Part shown: positions 37,313 through 46,424 of the stretch, piece after piece
Layout: every line of letters starts with the position of its first letter
Position numbering within the stretch: position 1 is the first letter of the stretch
From: Gluconobacter cerinus
GTDB taxonomy: Bacteria; Pseudomonadota; Alphaproteobacteria; Acetobacterales; Acetobacteraceae
DNA: 64,000 nucleotides
Direction of reading: 5' to 3'
Assembly: GCF_002723935.1 (NCBI RefSeq)
Contig: NZ_BEWM01000001.1
Coordinates: forward strand, 744,001 to 808,000
Program-made: the position numbers and the translations under genes
Notes under the pieces: model-generated
Seen by the model: only the letters and a program-made list of their open reading frames with translations
Database searches by the model: none
Told to the model about the DNA's origin: nothing

Positions 37313-37409
37313 GCCTTAGCCCTAAAATTCACTGAGCGAGAAAACGCGTTTTCTAGGCCAGTTAAGCCTAAGAATTTTAATTGAGCATCATATTTCAAGA
37401 AGAAAAGAC

Positions 37410-37484
<75 letters not shown>

Positions 37485-37495
37485 AGTACCGGTGC

Positions 37496-37529
37496 CTTGG
37501 CGCGCTTCGTATCTCTTCAGCGCGCCAAG
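37496..37529 (-). other. Strong hairpin between dksA and tRNA-Thr
   Basis: Perfect ten-base arms CTTGGCGCGC/GCGCGCCAAG enclose a 14-base loop. It begins 11 bases after the dksA stop and ends 12 bases before the tRNA 5' end. No T run follows leftward, so it may be a processing or mRNA-stabilising structure, or a factor-dependent terminator. Confidence 0.6.
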
Positions 37530-37539
37530 TGCAACCCCC

Positions 37540-37959
37540 TTAATCGTCGCGATGTACCTTTTCCATGCGCTCGTGACGTTCCTGAGCGTCGATGGAAAGC
37601 GTAGCAATCGGACGTGCTTCCAGGCGCTTCAGACCAATTGGCTCGCCGGTTTCCTCACAGAAACCGTAGCTTCCGTCTTCGATCCGGAGCAGAGCCATAT
37701 TGATCTTGGCAATAAGCTTACGCGCACGGTCACGGGTTCTCAGTTCGAAAGCACGATCCGTTTCGACGCTTGCACGGTCTGTAATGTCAGATTCATGAAT
37801 CCCGCCTTCTGAGAGACTGGCAAGTGTGCCGTCAGCCTCTTTCAGCAGGTCCGCACGCCAGCGCAGAAGCTTCTGCCTGAAGTACTCCACCTGGAGGGGG
37901 TTCATGAATTCTTCTTCGTCGGAAGGGGTATAATCCGGCGGTAGCGTAATCATGCGCAT
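37540..37959 (-). CDS. dksA: RNA polymerase-binding protein DksA (zinc-site-lacking form)
   Basis: The 139-residue product has the DksA coiled-coil (residues ~20-105) and the C-terminal globular part YGFCEETGEPIGLKRLEARP. DksA binds the RNA polymerase secondary channel and works with ppGpp. Of the four zinc Cys of E. coli DksA only the first remains; the others are replaced by Thr, Ser and Ala. This pattern is common in Alphaproteobacteria as far as I recall. The coiled-coil tip reads DITDRASVETDRAFELRTRDR, including the two-Asp tip (D-x-x-D-x-A). Confidence 0.93.
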   Translation of the reverse strand: MRMITLPPDYTPSDEEEFMNPLQVEYFRQKLLRWRADLLKEADGTLASLSEGGIHESDITDRASVETDRAFELRTRDRARKLIAKINMALLRIEDGSYGFCEETGEPIGLKRLEARPIATLSIDAQERHERMEKVHRDD

Positions 37960-38184
37960 CCAATCCCAGCTAATCCGCCAACGTCCGATCGATAGCCGCG
38001 GGCGATAACGCGCGGCTTATAGCCATCACAGATCATTTCGCCAACCCCGTAGATCTTTATTCCATCTCTCCTTCAACCGCAGAATTCCGCGCCCGTGTTA
38101 GGTGTTTCTTTACGATACCGCGTCATCCTGAGTGTCAAAGGGTCTTTGTTACAGTTTAACCCGTCAGGATTTCACTGAACTTTC

Positions 38185-39315
38185 ATGTCTGTCCTCTTCA
38201 GCTCTCATCCAATTTTTCGGCGCCTAACCGCTATTTTCTGCGCTTTTATCCTGGGCGCCCCGTCTCTGACGCTGGCTGCCACTGTCCGCATCAAGGACAT
38301 CACAGACATGGAAGGCGTCAGAACCAACCAGTTGATTGGCTATGGCCTCGTGGTCGGCCTCAACGGCACAGGGGACCGGCTGACAAATTCCATTTTTACC
38401 CGAGAGACTCTGATTTCCATGCTCAACCGGCTCGGTGTCAACATTCGGGATCAGGAGACACAGTTACAGACTCATGACGTCGCAGCAGTCATGGTCACGG
38501 CGGACCTACCGGCGTTTGCCCATGGCGGAAATCGGATTGACGTCACGGTCTCAGCAGCCGGGGATTCCTCCTCCCTGACAGGGGGAACACTCCTCGTTAC
38601 CCCCCTCATGGCAGCAGATGGCGAAGTTTACGCCGTCGCGCAGGGTAGCCTGGCGACAAATGCCTTTAGTGCCCGCGGTGCTGCTGCTTCCGTGACCCGC
38701 AACGTTCCGACCAGTGGCCATATCGCAAATGGTGCAGTTGTAGAGCGTGAGGTTCCGTTCGATCTCAGTCACCGCAAGAATCTGCATCTCAGCCTACGGA
38801 ACCCTGATCTGACGACAGCAAGCCGAATGGCAGCCGTTATCAACCGCACAATAGGTCCCATCGCTGTTGTCGAGGATCCTCGAACAGTCCTGCTGGACCT
38901 CAGTACCCGTGACCCGGTCCCCACGCTGTCTCGCATTGGAGACCTGCTGGTGACACCCGACAACCCAGCCAAGGTCATCGTGGACGAAGCCAGCGGAACA
39001 ATCATCATGGGCGCTGATGTCCGTATCAGCACAGTGGCGGTTGCGCAGGGCAATCTAACCGTTCAGATCACGGAAACTCCACAGGTTTCTCAGCCTGGGC
39101 CGTTTTCAAACGGTCAGACCGCTGTTGTCCCTCGTACCAATGTCAAAGTTGATACGGGCAAGAATAACCATTTAGCCGTTCTTCCGGGTGGAACGACTTT
39201 ACGGGAACTGGTGTCGGGCCTGAATGCACTCGGCGTTGGCCCTCGTGACATGATCAGTATTTTGCAGGCTATCAAAGCAGATGGAGCCCTGCAGGCAGAG
39301 CTGGAGATGCGCTGA
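38185..39315 (+). CDS. flgI: Flagellar P-ring protein FlgI
   Basis: The 376-residue product has a signal peptide (ending LTLAA), as expected for the periplasmic ring around the flagellar rod. TVRIKDITDMEGVRTNQLIGYGLVVGLNGTGD is the family's N-terminal signature, and LRELVSGLNALGVGPRDMISILQAIKADGALQAELE its C-terminal one. It heads a coupled run flgI-flgJ-flgN-like (one-base and four-base overlaps), which suggests that the other flagellar genes lie elsewhere. Confidence 0.97.
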   Translation: MSVLFSSHPIFRRLTAIFCAFILGAPSLTLAATVRIKDITDMEGVRTNQLIGYGLVVGLNGTGDRLTNSIFTRETLISMLNRLGVNIRDQETQLQTHDVAAVMVTADLPAFAHGGNRIDVTVSAAGDSSSLTGGTLLVTPLMAADGEVYAVAQGSLATNAFSARGAAASVTRNVPTSGHIANGAVVEREVPFDLSHRKNLHLSLRNPDLTTASRMAAVINRTIGPIAVVEDPRTVLLDLSTRDPVPTLSRIGDLLVTPDNPAKVIVDEASGTIIMGADVRISTVAVAQGNLTVQITETPQVSQPGPFSNGQTAVVPRTNVKVDTGKNNHLAVLPGGTTLRELVSGLNALGVGPRDMISILQAIKADGALQAELEMR

Positions 39316-39614
39316 TGACTGTCTCAGATCTACCGTCGTTATCACAGGGCTATGCCCTTCACGATAATGCCCCGGATGCTGCCAAGACCCTCAAGGCCGC
39401 GAGGGATTTTGAATCCATGACCATCAACCAGATGCTTCAACCCATGTTCCAATCCAGCGATGACAGTCAGAATATGTTCAGTGGGGGAGCAGGAGAGCAG
39501 CAATTCCGTCCCATGCTGGTCGAGCAGATTGCGAAGCAGATGGAAAATAACGGGGGCCTGGGCATGACGGACGCTATCAATCGGCAAATGCTGGCTATGC
39601 AGGAACAGAAATGA
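39315..39614 (+). CDS. flgJ: Rod-binding protein, FlgJ N-terminal type
   Basis: This is a 99-residue protein with the rod-binding (Rod-binding/FlgJ_N) segment AARDFESMTINQMLQPMF and an EQIAKQMENNGGLGMTDAI helix. It lacks the muramidase domain of enterobacterial FlgJ, as is usual in Alphaproteobacteria. It probably caps or guides rod assembly, with a separate lytic enzyme. It overlaps flgI by one base and the next gene by four. Confidence 0.88.
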   Translation: MTVSDLPSLSQGYALHDNAPDAAKTLKAARDFESMTINQMLQPMFQSSDDSQNMFSGGAGEQQFRPMLVEQIAKQMENNGGLGMTDAINRQMLAMQEQK

Positions 39615-40018
39615 TGACCACGTCCATCATTACGGCAATGGAAGAGCTCATTGCGATTCTGGCACTTGAAAACAATGCTCTGTCAGAAGCACGACTTCCT
39701 GACGCTTTGAAGCTTATCCCTCAGAAACAGGCTGCCGCGACAAAACTGGAGACGGCAGTCGCAACCGCCTCTGAAAAGGATGCCTGCGCCTTTACTGGCA
39801 CACCTCTCCTCCCCGAGCACAGTAGTCTTCTGAAAAAAATGATTACGCTGGGCAAGCGTAATGGCGAGTTGCTCCAGCACGCAATTGCCTCGCAGAAACG
39901 CGTCATAGAACTGCTGACGACTTTTCCATCGTCAGAAATGGTGCAGAGTTACGGCCATAAGGGGGCTTACGCCCATGAAGAGGCAAAACGTCAGGCACTG
40001 TTTGTGAGCCGTGCCTGA
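39611..40018 (+). CDS. FlgN-like flagellar export chaperone (tentative)
   Basis: This is a 135-residue, mostly helical protein with no signal peptide. The start AMEELIAILALENNALSEARL and the spacing of Leu/Glu heptads resemble FlgN/FliT-type chaperones, which hold hook-filament junction proteins before export. The position after flgI and flgJ, with a four-base overlap, supports a flagellar role. The similarity is too weak to be certain. Confidence 0.6.
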   Translation: MMTTSIITAMEELIAILALENNALSEARLPDALKLIPQKQAAATKLETAVATASEKDACAFTGTPLLPEHSSLLKKMITLGKRNGELLQHAIASQKRVIELLTTFPSSEMVQSYGHKGAYAHEEAKRQALFVSRA

Positions 40019-40030
40019 TCGAGACTGGAA

Positions 40031-41323
40031 TCAGTCTTCCGCCAGAACCTGCCGACTAACCTTGACCTTGGCAACACGACGACGATCCATTTCGAGCACT
40101 TCGAAAAGCCATCCCTCGAAAGCTACCTTATCGCCTCTGGCCGGAACACGGCGCAACAAGGCCAGTATCACCCCACCCAAGGTATGATAGCTGCCGCCTC
40201 CTGGGAGCTCGGGTAGATCAAGGCGCGAGCGCAGTTCATCGGCCGGCATGAAACCCTCAAACAGGTATTCATCTCCCCCCTCAGCGGCCTGAAGCTCGAA
40301 GGAATTGGCTTCGGTTTTCTCTTCACCAACAATGGCCTCGAAAACGTCAGACGGCGTCACGATACCTTCGAAAGAGCCGTATTCGTCCAGAACGAAAGTT
40401 ATGCCGATATTCACGCCGCGCAGGCGTTCAATCATGTCCTGAGCGCTCAGACTGTCAGGAATGACAGGTGGCTCCCGCAATGCTGCCTCAATGGACACCG
40501 GCATTCCCAGCAACAGACGATCCATGATGTCTTTGGCAAGAATGACACCAACCGGATGATCGACGTCCCCCTCACACACCACGATACGCGCATAGGATGA
40601 CTGCCTGAGCTTGCGCACGAGCGTTTCCTGATCAGCGTGGCGATCTACCCAGAACAGCTCATTACGAGGTGTCATGATGGCTCGGACGGGACGGTCAGCC
40701 AGCCGGAGCAGACGTTCGATCATGGCCTGTTCGTCCGTTTCCAGAACGCCGGCGCGCGCGCCTTCCGCCAGAACCGCTCGGAGCTCTTCCTCCGTCACAG
40801 CGGCACGGGTCAGAGGCCCGACACGAAGCAGGCGCAGTACAAGCGATGAAGTGCCGCTCAGAAGCCACACGACAGGCTGAGCGACGCGGGCAACGACCAC
40901 CAGGAGCCAGGACAGGCGAGACGCTATGATCTCAGGCTGCTGCAAGGCAATCTGTTTGGGAACCAGTTCACCAAATACCAGCATCGCAAAAGTTATGATC
41001 GCCACGACCAGAACAATCGAGAGCTCACCCGCAAAGGGGTGCAGAGCGGGAACGGTTGCTATCCAGTCCCGGATGTTGGCTTCAATCTGGCTTCCACCAA
41101 ACGTACCTTCCAGAATTGAAACCAGCGTCATGCCGATCTGGACGGTAGGAAGAAACGCATGCGGGTCTTCCGCAAGGCGGAGTGCTGCGGGCGCACCGCG
41201 GAAACCCTGCTTTGCAAGGACTTCCAGCCGAGGGCGCTTGGCTGAAATAAGTGCCAGCTCTCCCATGGCAAAAACAGCATTCAGAAGAATAAGCAGGCAA
41301 ATAACAAAGATCGGGGTCAACAT
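40031..41323 (-). CDS. CNNM/CorC-type membrane protein with CBS domains (hemolysin family)
   Basis: The 430-residue product begins with a DUF21/CNNM transmembrane domain (LLILLNAVFAMGELALISAKRPRLEVLAK; further helices to ~residue 165). A pair of CBS domains follows at ~205-330 and a CorC_HlyC transporter-associated domain at ~345-425. The family is linked to divalent-cation (Mg or Co) efflux or homeostasis; the old name hemolysin is misleading. It converges on the flagellar genes, with 12 bases between the stops. Confidence 0.92.
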   Translation of the reverse strand: MLTPIFVICLLILLNAVFAMGELALISAKRPRLEVLAKQGFRGAPAALRLAEDPHAFLPTVQIGMTLVSILEGTFGGSQIEANIRDWIATVPALHPFAGELSIVLVVAIITFAMLVFGELVPKQIALQQPEIIASRLSWLLVVVARVAQPVVWLLSGTSSLVLRLLRVGPLTRAAVTEEELRAVLAEGARAGVLETDEQAMIERLLRLADRPVRAIMTPRNELFWVDRHADQETLVRKLRQSSYARIVVCEGDVDHPVGVILAKDIMDRLLLGMPVSIEAALREPPVIPDSLSAQDMIERLRGVNIGITFVLDEYGSFEGIVTPSDVFEAIVGEEKTEANSFELQAAEGGDEYLFEGFMPADELRSRLDLPELPGGGSYHTLGGVILALLRRVPARGDKVAFEGWLFEVLEMDRRRVAKVKVSRQVLAED

Positions 41324-41419
41324 GGTCCGGCCGGAGTAATGAGACCCTGATGATAGTCAGGACTGCCGTTCGACACCATGACATTCATGCCACACTCGTA
41401 GTTCTGTATGACAGAATAC

Positions 41420-41449
41420 AAAAAAACCGGCCTCGAAGGCCGGTTTTTC
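41420..41449. terminator. Bidirectional terminator after hpnH
   Basis: The stem CCGGCCT/AGGCCGG with a three-base loop (41427-41443) is flanked by six A and five T. It lies ~30 bases after the hpnH stop, in the leftward sense, before the CNNM-type gene. Confidence 0.9.
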
Positions 41450-41477
41450 TGCATAATCCAGTCCAAAAAAGACTGTG

Positions 41478-42674
41478 TCAGTCAGCGGCGTCAGCTGCCG
41501 CAGTCACAGTATTGGCTGCCGGGCGGCCATTTACACGGACACGCGGACCACGCGCCGGCTTGCCACCTGTCGTGATTTTTTCCATCTGCTGCTCAACCTG
41601 CGCTTCATAGCCGTATTCGGCAGGGCGCTGGTTAGCGAGCGAGATTTCCGGGACCATCGGCTTTTCAGTTTCCGGTCCGAACAGTGCGACCTTGGCGATG
41701 TGCCAGGGACGACGAACGGCATCCATCACAGCTGTGGATTCGTAGCCTGAGTGAACCATGCAGTCAGCGCATTTCTCGTATGCGCCTGTGCCATACTTCT
41801 CCCACTCGGTGTCGTCCATCAGCTCTTTGAAGGTTTTGGCATAGCCTTCACCCAGCAGATAGCAGGGACGCTGCCAGCCAAACACGGTACGGAGCGGCTT
41901 GCCCCATGGCGTGCAGTGGTAGTTCTCGTTGCCAGCCAGGAAGTTCAGGAACAGCGGCGACTGTGTGAAGCGCCACTTCTTGCCCTTACCCAGACGGAAG
42001 ACATCGCGGAAAAGCTGCTTGGTCTTCTGGCGGTTCAGGAAGTGAGCCTGATCCGGAGCGCGCTCGTAAGCATAGCCCGGAGCTGTCATGATGCCATCAA
42101 CGCCCAGAGCCATGACTTCATCGAAGAACGCAGCCAGACGCTCAGGAACCGCACCATCAAAGACCGTGCAGTTAATGGAAACGCGGAAGCCACGAGCCTT
42201 GGCAGCCCGGATTGCTGCCGTCGCCTTCTCGAACACGCCGTCCTGACAGACTGACGAGTCATGCATCAGCTTGTCACCGTCCAGATGCACGTCCCAAGAG
42301 AAGAAGTGGGATGGCTCGTAATCGTCGAGCTTCTTCTCAAGGAGAAGACCGTTTGTGCAAAGGTAAACGTACTTCTTGCGCGCAATCAGACCCTTGATGA
42401 TCTGAGGCATTTCCTTGTGCAGAAGGGGTTCACCACCTGCAACGGCAATGACGGGGGCGTCTGCTTCCGTGTCGGCATCCAGACATTCCTGCAAGCTCAT
42501 GCGCTGGTTCAGGATCTGTGCCGGGTAGTCGATTTTACCACAACCGGCACACGCCAGATTGCAGCGGAACAGCGGTTCGAGCATCAGGACCAGCGGATAT
42601 CGCTTGCGGCCCGTGAGGTGCTGCTTGACAACGTACCGTCCGACTCGGACAGCCTGCATCAAAGGAACGGCCAT
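41478..42674 (-). CDS. hpnH: Adenosyl-hopene transferase HpnH (radical SAM)
   Basis: The 398-residue enzyme adds an adenosyl group to hopene, the first step of extended (C35) hopanoid synthesis. The radical-SAM cluster motif is C38-NLA-C42-AG-C45 in PLFRCNLACAGCGKIDY; GGEPLLH and a C-terminal Cys cluster region (YEKCADCMVHSG) follow. GRKRYPLVLMLEPLFRCN is characteristic of HpnH. AGAGGA precedes the ATG. It is divergent from the hpnM-hpnI-hpnJ run, with ~300 bases between the starts. Confidence 0.97.
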   Translation of the reverse strand: MAVPLMQAVRVGRYVVKQHLTGRKRYPLVLMLEPLFRCNLACAGCGKIDYPAQILNQRMSLQECLDADTEADAPVIAVAGGEPLLHKEMPQIIKGLIARKKYVYLCTNGLLLEKKLDDYEPSHFFSWDVHLDGDKLMHDSSVCQDGVFEKATAAIRAAKARGFRVSINCTVFDGAVPERLAAFFDEVMALGVDGIMTAPGYAYERAPDQAHFLNRQKTKQLFRDVFRLGKGKKWRFTQSPLFLNFLAGNENYHCTPWGKPLRTVFGWQRPCYLLGEGYAKTFKELMDDTEWEKYGTGAYEKCADCMVHSGYESTAVMDAVRRPWHIAKVALFGPETEKPMVPEISLANQRPAEYGYEAQVEQQMEKITTGGKPARGPRVRVNGRPAANTVTAAADAAD

Positions 42675-42976
42675 TATAATCCTCTGGTTCTAGCCACCGA
42701 CAGTGTACGCCGTGACAGCGCGCCGGGGCCCTAAACATCTGAATGAGGCCCGTATGGCCTAGGCAATGTCGGTTTGTGTTAACCGGCACCGAGAAGGCGC
42801 ATCGGACTCTTGATTGACTGGCTATAGCCTCATTGCCATGTGGGCCTCAATGTCGTTGGTTGCAATTCTATGTAGTGATGTGGCCATTCGACCACAGAAC
42901 GATTTCCGCATCCGGCGGTTGATACCGTGCAGCAAGAGCATGACCTCTTGCATAAAACGTCTCAGAGGACGAAAGC
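42675..42976. promoter_or_regulatory. Divergent promoter region between hpnH and hpnM
   Basis: This 302-base region contains no convincing gene or RNA. Promoters for both directions of the hopanoid locus must lie here, but no clear -35/-10 pair or strong operator was recognised. GAGGA lies a few bases before the hpnM start. Confidence 0.5.
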
Positions 42977-43633
42977 ATGACCATGAATTCCCGATTTGCC
43001 CAGAACGCGACTCTGTCCCTTCTTGTGACCAGCCTCTTCGCAGGCGTCCCGGTGGCAGCAGCGCAAGCCCAGACCGCCCCATCAGCCAGCGAAAGCTCTG
43101 CATCCGCGCCAGCCGCGCCAATTCAGGGTTTATATGATGCTCTGAAAACTGCGCAGACGACAGGCAAGACCGCACAGCAACGCGCCACAATGATTGCGCC
43201 GGCCGTTGACCATGCGTTTGATCTTGAGGCCATTCTGCGTCGCTCTGTGGGGGTGCGCTATAATAATCTGAGCGCAGCTGATCGCACCCGTCTGCTTGGA
43301 TCGTTCCGTCAGTTCACAATCGCGCGATATGCATCTTCTTTCAAACCGGGAAGCAACGCCGTCTTCACTATCCTGCCGCAGACCCGCCCAAACCCAACGG
43401 GTGGCCAGATTGTGGATACGACCATTGGCGGCGGCTCTGATGGTGGCACGCCAATCGATTACATCATGACGAGTGGCCCCTCAGGCTGGCGCATCACAGA
43501 CATTCTTCTGGATGCCCATATCAGCCAGGTTGCCGCACAACGTGCCGATTTCGGCGGCGCTCTGTCTCAGGGCGGTGCAAGCGGTCTTGCAGATCTGCTG
43601 GACCGGAAAACGACCAAATTCCTGCATGATTGA
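42977..43633 (+). CDS. hpnM: Hopanoid-associated periplasmic protein HpnM (MlaC/Ttg2D family)
   Basis: The 218-residue product has a signal peptide (FAGVPVAAAQAQ) and then an Ala/Ser/Pro-rich linker. The MlaC-like domain covers ~residues 50-215, with FDLEAILRRSVGVRYNNLSAADR and WRITDILLDAHISQVAAQRADF. MlaC-type proteins carry lipids through the periplasm; HpnM is the form found in hopanoid clusters and probably takes part in hopanoid transport. It is the first gene of the rightward run. Confidence 0.88.
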   Translation: MTMNSRFAQNATLSLLVTSLFAGVPVAAAQAQTAPSASESSASAPAAPIQGLYDALKTAQTTGKTAQQRATMIAPAVDHAFDLEAILRRSVGVRYNNLSAADRTRLLGSFRQFTIARYASSFKPGSNAVFTILPQTRPNPTGGQIVDTTIGGGSDGGTPIDYIMTSGPSGWRITDILLDAHISQVAAQRADFGGALSQGGASGLADLLDRKTTKFLHD

Positions 43634-43691
43634 GTCCCGCGCGGCTACGAAGCTCTTCCTTCCTGATGTGAAGGGGAGATAAAAGACCGCC

Positions 43692-44906
43692 GTGCCTTCA
43701 CCTCTCTCCATTGCAGCTGGCTTCTGTACACTCGTATCTGTAGCTGGAAATATTCAGGCCCTTACGGGGGCGACCCTTCTTGCACGTTTCCGCACGCGGG
43801 AACGTCGAGAGGACGAGGCCGTCCGCATGTCGGGCAGGCGTTGGCCAGCTGTTACAGTACTCAAGCCTCTTCACGGCAATGAGCCTCTGCTCCGGGAAGC
43901 GCTTGAGAGTGTCTTCGCGCAGGACTATCCGGACTTCCAGATTGTCTTTGGCGTTCACGACGAAGCCGATACGGCTCTGTCTGTCGTGCAGGATCTTCGT
44001 CAGAAATACCCTCAGATCCCAGTCAGCATTGTGATCAATTCGGACGAACACGGTCCGAACCGGAAAGTCAGCAACCTCATCAACATGTTCGATGAGGGGC
44101 GCCACGATGTTCTGGTCATTTCAGACTCTGATATTCACTGCGCTCCGACTTACCTGAAGCACGTCGTTTCCAGCCTTGAAGCTCCAGGTGTCGGACTTGT
44201 GACGACTCTTTATGCCGGGCGCACAGCTGGTGGAACGCTGGTCCAGCAACTTGGCGCCTGTCAGATCAACCACAATTTCCTGCCAGGCGTGATGATGTCA
44301 CGCCTGCTGGGTCGTCAGGACTGTCTGGGCGCCACCATGGCTCTCACACGACAGACACTGACTGACATTGGCGGACTGGAAGCTCTGGTCGATCACGTGG
44401 CGGACGATGCTGAACTTGGTCAGCTTGTTCGTCAGCGTGGTCAGGGTATCGCCATTGCGCCGTCCCTCACCCATACCACTGTTGGCGAACACACCCTCAG
44501 CGAGTTGCTCTCCCACGAGTTACGCTGGGGCAGAACCGTCAAGAATGTGGAACCCGTCGGCTATGGCCTGTCTTCCATTCAGCTTCCGCTGTTCTGGGCC
44601 GTCACAGCCGTTCTTTTTCGTCCCAATACATGGTGGACCTGGCTTCTGCTGGGGCTGACCTGGGCCATTCGTGGCCTTGGAAGCCGCATTATAGACCGTG
44701 CAACGGAGTGTCCTTTGCCCGCTGCAATCCCTCTTCTGGTCATCCGTGACTGGCTCTCCGCAGCCATCATGGTGGGCAGTGCAAGAGGGTCACGCGTTGC
44801 ATGGCGCGGCAGAACGGTCCATATCGCCCGAAGAAAACGTAAATCTTCGGCGCGCGCCACAGCGTTCCAGTCTGGCGCCACCACCCACAGGAGTGTCCGA
44901 TCATGA
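43692..44906 (+). CDS. hpnI: Hopanoid biosynthesis glycosyltransferase HpnI
   Basis: The 404-residue product has an N-terminal membrane segment, a GT2/GT21-type catalytic domain and C-terminal membrane helices. PAVTVLKPLHGNEPLL and the DxD of VLVISDSDIHCAPTYL are present. QDCLGATMALTRQTL and the ELRWGRTVK segment match the ceramide-glucosyltransferase signature (Q/RxxRW-like). HpnI adds N-acetylglucosamine to bacteriohopanetetrol. It starts with GTG, preceded by GGGGAG. Its stop overlaps the hpnJ start by four bases. Confidence 0.93.
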   Translation: MPSPLSIAAGFCTLVSVAGNIQALTGATLLARFRTRERREDEAVRMSGRRWPAVTVLKPLHGNEPLLREALESVFAQDYPDFQIVFGVHDEADTALSVVQDLRQKYPQIPVSIVINSDEHGPNRKVSNLINMFDEGRHDVLVISDSDIHCAPTYLKHVVSSLEAPGVGLVTTLYAGRTAGGTLVQQLGACQINHNFLPGVMMSRLLGRQDCLGATMALTRQTLTDIGGLEALVDHVADDAELGQLVRQRGQGIAIAPSLTHTTVGEHTLSELLSHELRWGRTVKNVEPVGYGLSSIQLPLFWAVTAVLFRPNTWWTWLLLGLTWAIRGLGSRIIDRATECPLPAAIPLLVIRDWLSAAIMVGSARGSRVAWRGRTVHIARRKRKSSARATAFQSGATTHRSVRS

Positions 44907-46327
44907 TGAGAACCCTTTTTCTCCAGCCTCCTTCCTTCGACGGCTTCGATGGTGGTGCTGGTTCCCGTTATCAGGCCAAGCGTGAAATCAAGTCTTTCTG
45001 GTTTCCAACATGGCTGGCTCAACCGGCAGCTCTGGTGCCCGGCTCCCGCCTGATCGACGCCCCGCCGGCGAAGATGGGCATGGATCCGATCCTTGAGGAC
45101 GTGAAGAATCGCGACCTCGTCGTCATGCACACCTCCACGCCGTCCTTCGCATCAGACGTCCGCGTGGCGCAGATGATCAAGGACGCCAACCCGAAGATCA
45201 TGATCGGCATGGTCGGCGCCAAGGTTGCCGTGCAGCCTGACGAGAGCATGAGACAGGGTGGCCCGATCGACTTCGTGGCGCGCAACGAGTTCGATTTCAC
45301 GATCAAGGAAATCGCCGAGGGCAAGCCGCTGGCGGAAGTGGACGGCATCACTTGGCGTAACGCTGACGGCGAGATCATCGCGAACAAAGAACGCGCGATG
45401 ATTGAGGACATGGACAGCCTCCCGTTCGTAACGGAAGTCTACAAGCGTGATCTCAACATCAACGACTACTTCATCGGCTACCTGAAACACCCATACATTT
45501 CCATCTACACGGGCCGTGGCTGCAAATCCCGCTGCACGTTCTGCCTGTGGCCGCAAACGGTTGGCGGCCATCGCTACCGCACGCGTAGCCCGGAGCATGT
45601 TGCGGCCGAGATCCGTCTCGCCAAGCAGTACTTCCCGGATGTGCAGGAATTCATGTTCGATGATGACACCTTCACGGACGATCTGCCGCGCGCCGAAGCC
45701 ATTGCCCGCGAAATGGGCAAGCTGGGTGTTACGTGGTCCTGCAATGCCAAAGCGAACGTTCCTTACGACACGCTGAAGATCATGAAGGAAAACGGCCTGC
45801 GCCTTCTCCTCGTGGGTTACGAAAGCGGCAACCAGCAGATCCTTCACAACATCAAGAAGGGCATGCGCGTCGAAGTCGCCAAGGAATTCACGAAGAACTG
45901 CCACAAGCTGGGCATCAAGATCCACGGCACGTTCATTGTTGGCCTGCCCGGCGAGACGAAGGAAACCATTCAGGAGACCATCGCTTTCGCCAAGGAAATC
46001 AACCCGCACACGCTGCAGGTTTCCCTGGCCGCTCCTTATCCGGGTACGGCACTCCACAAGCAGGCCACTGAGAATGGCTGGCTGAACGTCGATGCGGCCG
46101 AACTGATTGACGAGAACGGTGTGCAGATTGCTCCCCTGCACTACCCGCACCTGTCGCACACGGAAATCTTCGAAAGCGTCGAGGAATTCTACCGGAAATT
46201 CTATTTCCGCGGCTCCAAGATCGCTTCCATCCTGAACGAGATGATCCGCAGCCCGCAAATGATGAAGCGTCGTCTGCGCGAAGGTGTGGAATTCTTCCAG
46301 TTCCTTAAGGACCGTCACGCGGCCTGA
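44903..46327 (+). CDS. hpnJ: Hopanoid cyclitol-ether synthase HpnJ (radical SAM)
   Basis: The 474-residue product starts with a B12-binding-like N-terminal domain (TLFLQPPSFDGFDGGAGSR). The radical-SAM domain has the cluster motif C207-KSR-C211-TF-C214 in TGRGCKSRCTFCLWPQTVGG. HpnJ contracts the glucosaminyl ring to the cyclitol ether of composite hopanoids, after HpnI and the deacetylase HpnK. It is coupled to hpnI, and a terminator lies 29 bases after its stop codon, before hpnK. Confidence 0.95.
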   Translation: MMRTLFLQPPSFDGFDGGAGSRYQAKREIKSFWFPTWLAQPAALVPGSRLIDAPPAKMGMDPILEDVKNRDLVVMHTSTPSFASDVRVAQMIKDANPKIMIGMVGAKVAVQPDESMRQGGPIDFVARNEFDFTIKEIAEGKPLAEVDGITWRNADGEIIANKERAMIEDMDSLPFVTEVYKRDLNINDYFIGYLKHPYISIYTGRGCKSRCTFCLWPQTVGGHRYRTRSPEHVAAEIRLAKQYFPDVQEFMFDDDTFTDDLPRAEAIAREMGKLGVTWSCNAKANVPYDTLKIMKENGLRLLLVGYESGNQQILHNIKKGMRVEVAKEFTKNCHKLGIKIHGTFIVGLPGETKETIQETIAFAKEINPHTLQVSLAAPYPGTALHKQATENGWLNVDAAELIDENGVQIAPLHYPHLSHTEIFESVEEFYRKFYFRGSKIASILNEMIRSPQMMKRRLREGVEFFQFLKDRHAA

Positions 46328-46355
46328 GACCGTCCCTGACGGCCTCGTTCTCTCG

Positions 46356-46391
46356 AAAAGGGGCATGGCTTGACGGCCATGCCCCTTTTTT
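46356..46391 (+). terminator. Terminator between hpnJ and hpnK
   Basis: A ten-base perfect stem, GGGGCATGGC/GCCATGCCCC with a six-base loop (46360-46385), is followed by six T. It would end the hpnM-hpnI-hpnJ message, or attenuate read-through into hpnK, which starts 34 bases later. Confidence 0.88.
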
Positions 46392-46424
46392 CATGACCCT
46401 CGCCCCCTGTTCCGGAGCTTCATC

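Noticed and set aside
45152-46366. 404-codon open frame antisense to hpnJ
   Set aside because: It mirrors hpnJ codon bias; hpnJ has its radical-SAM motif and an overlapping start with hpnI.
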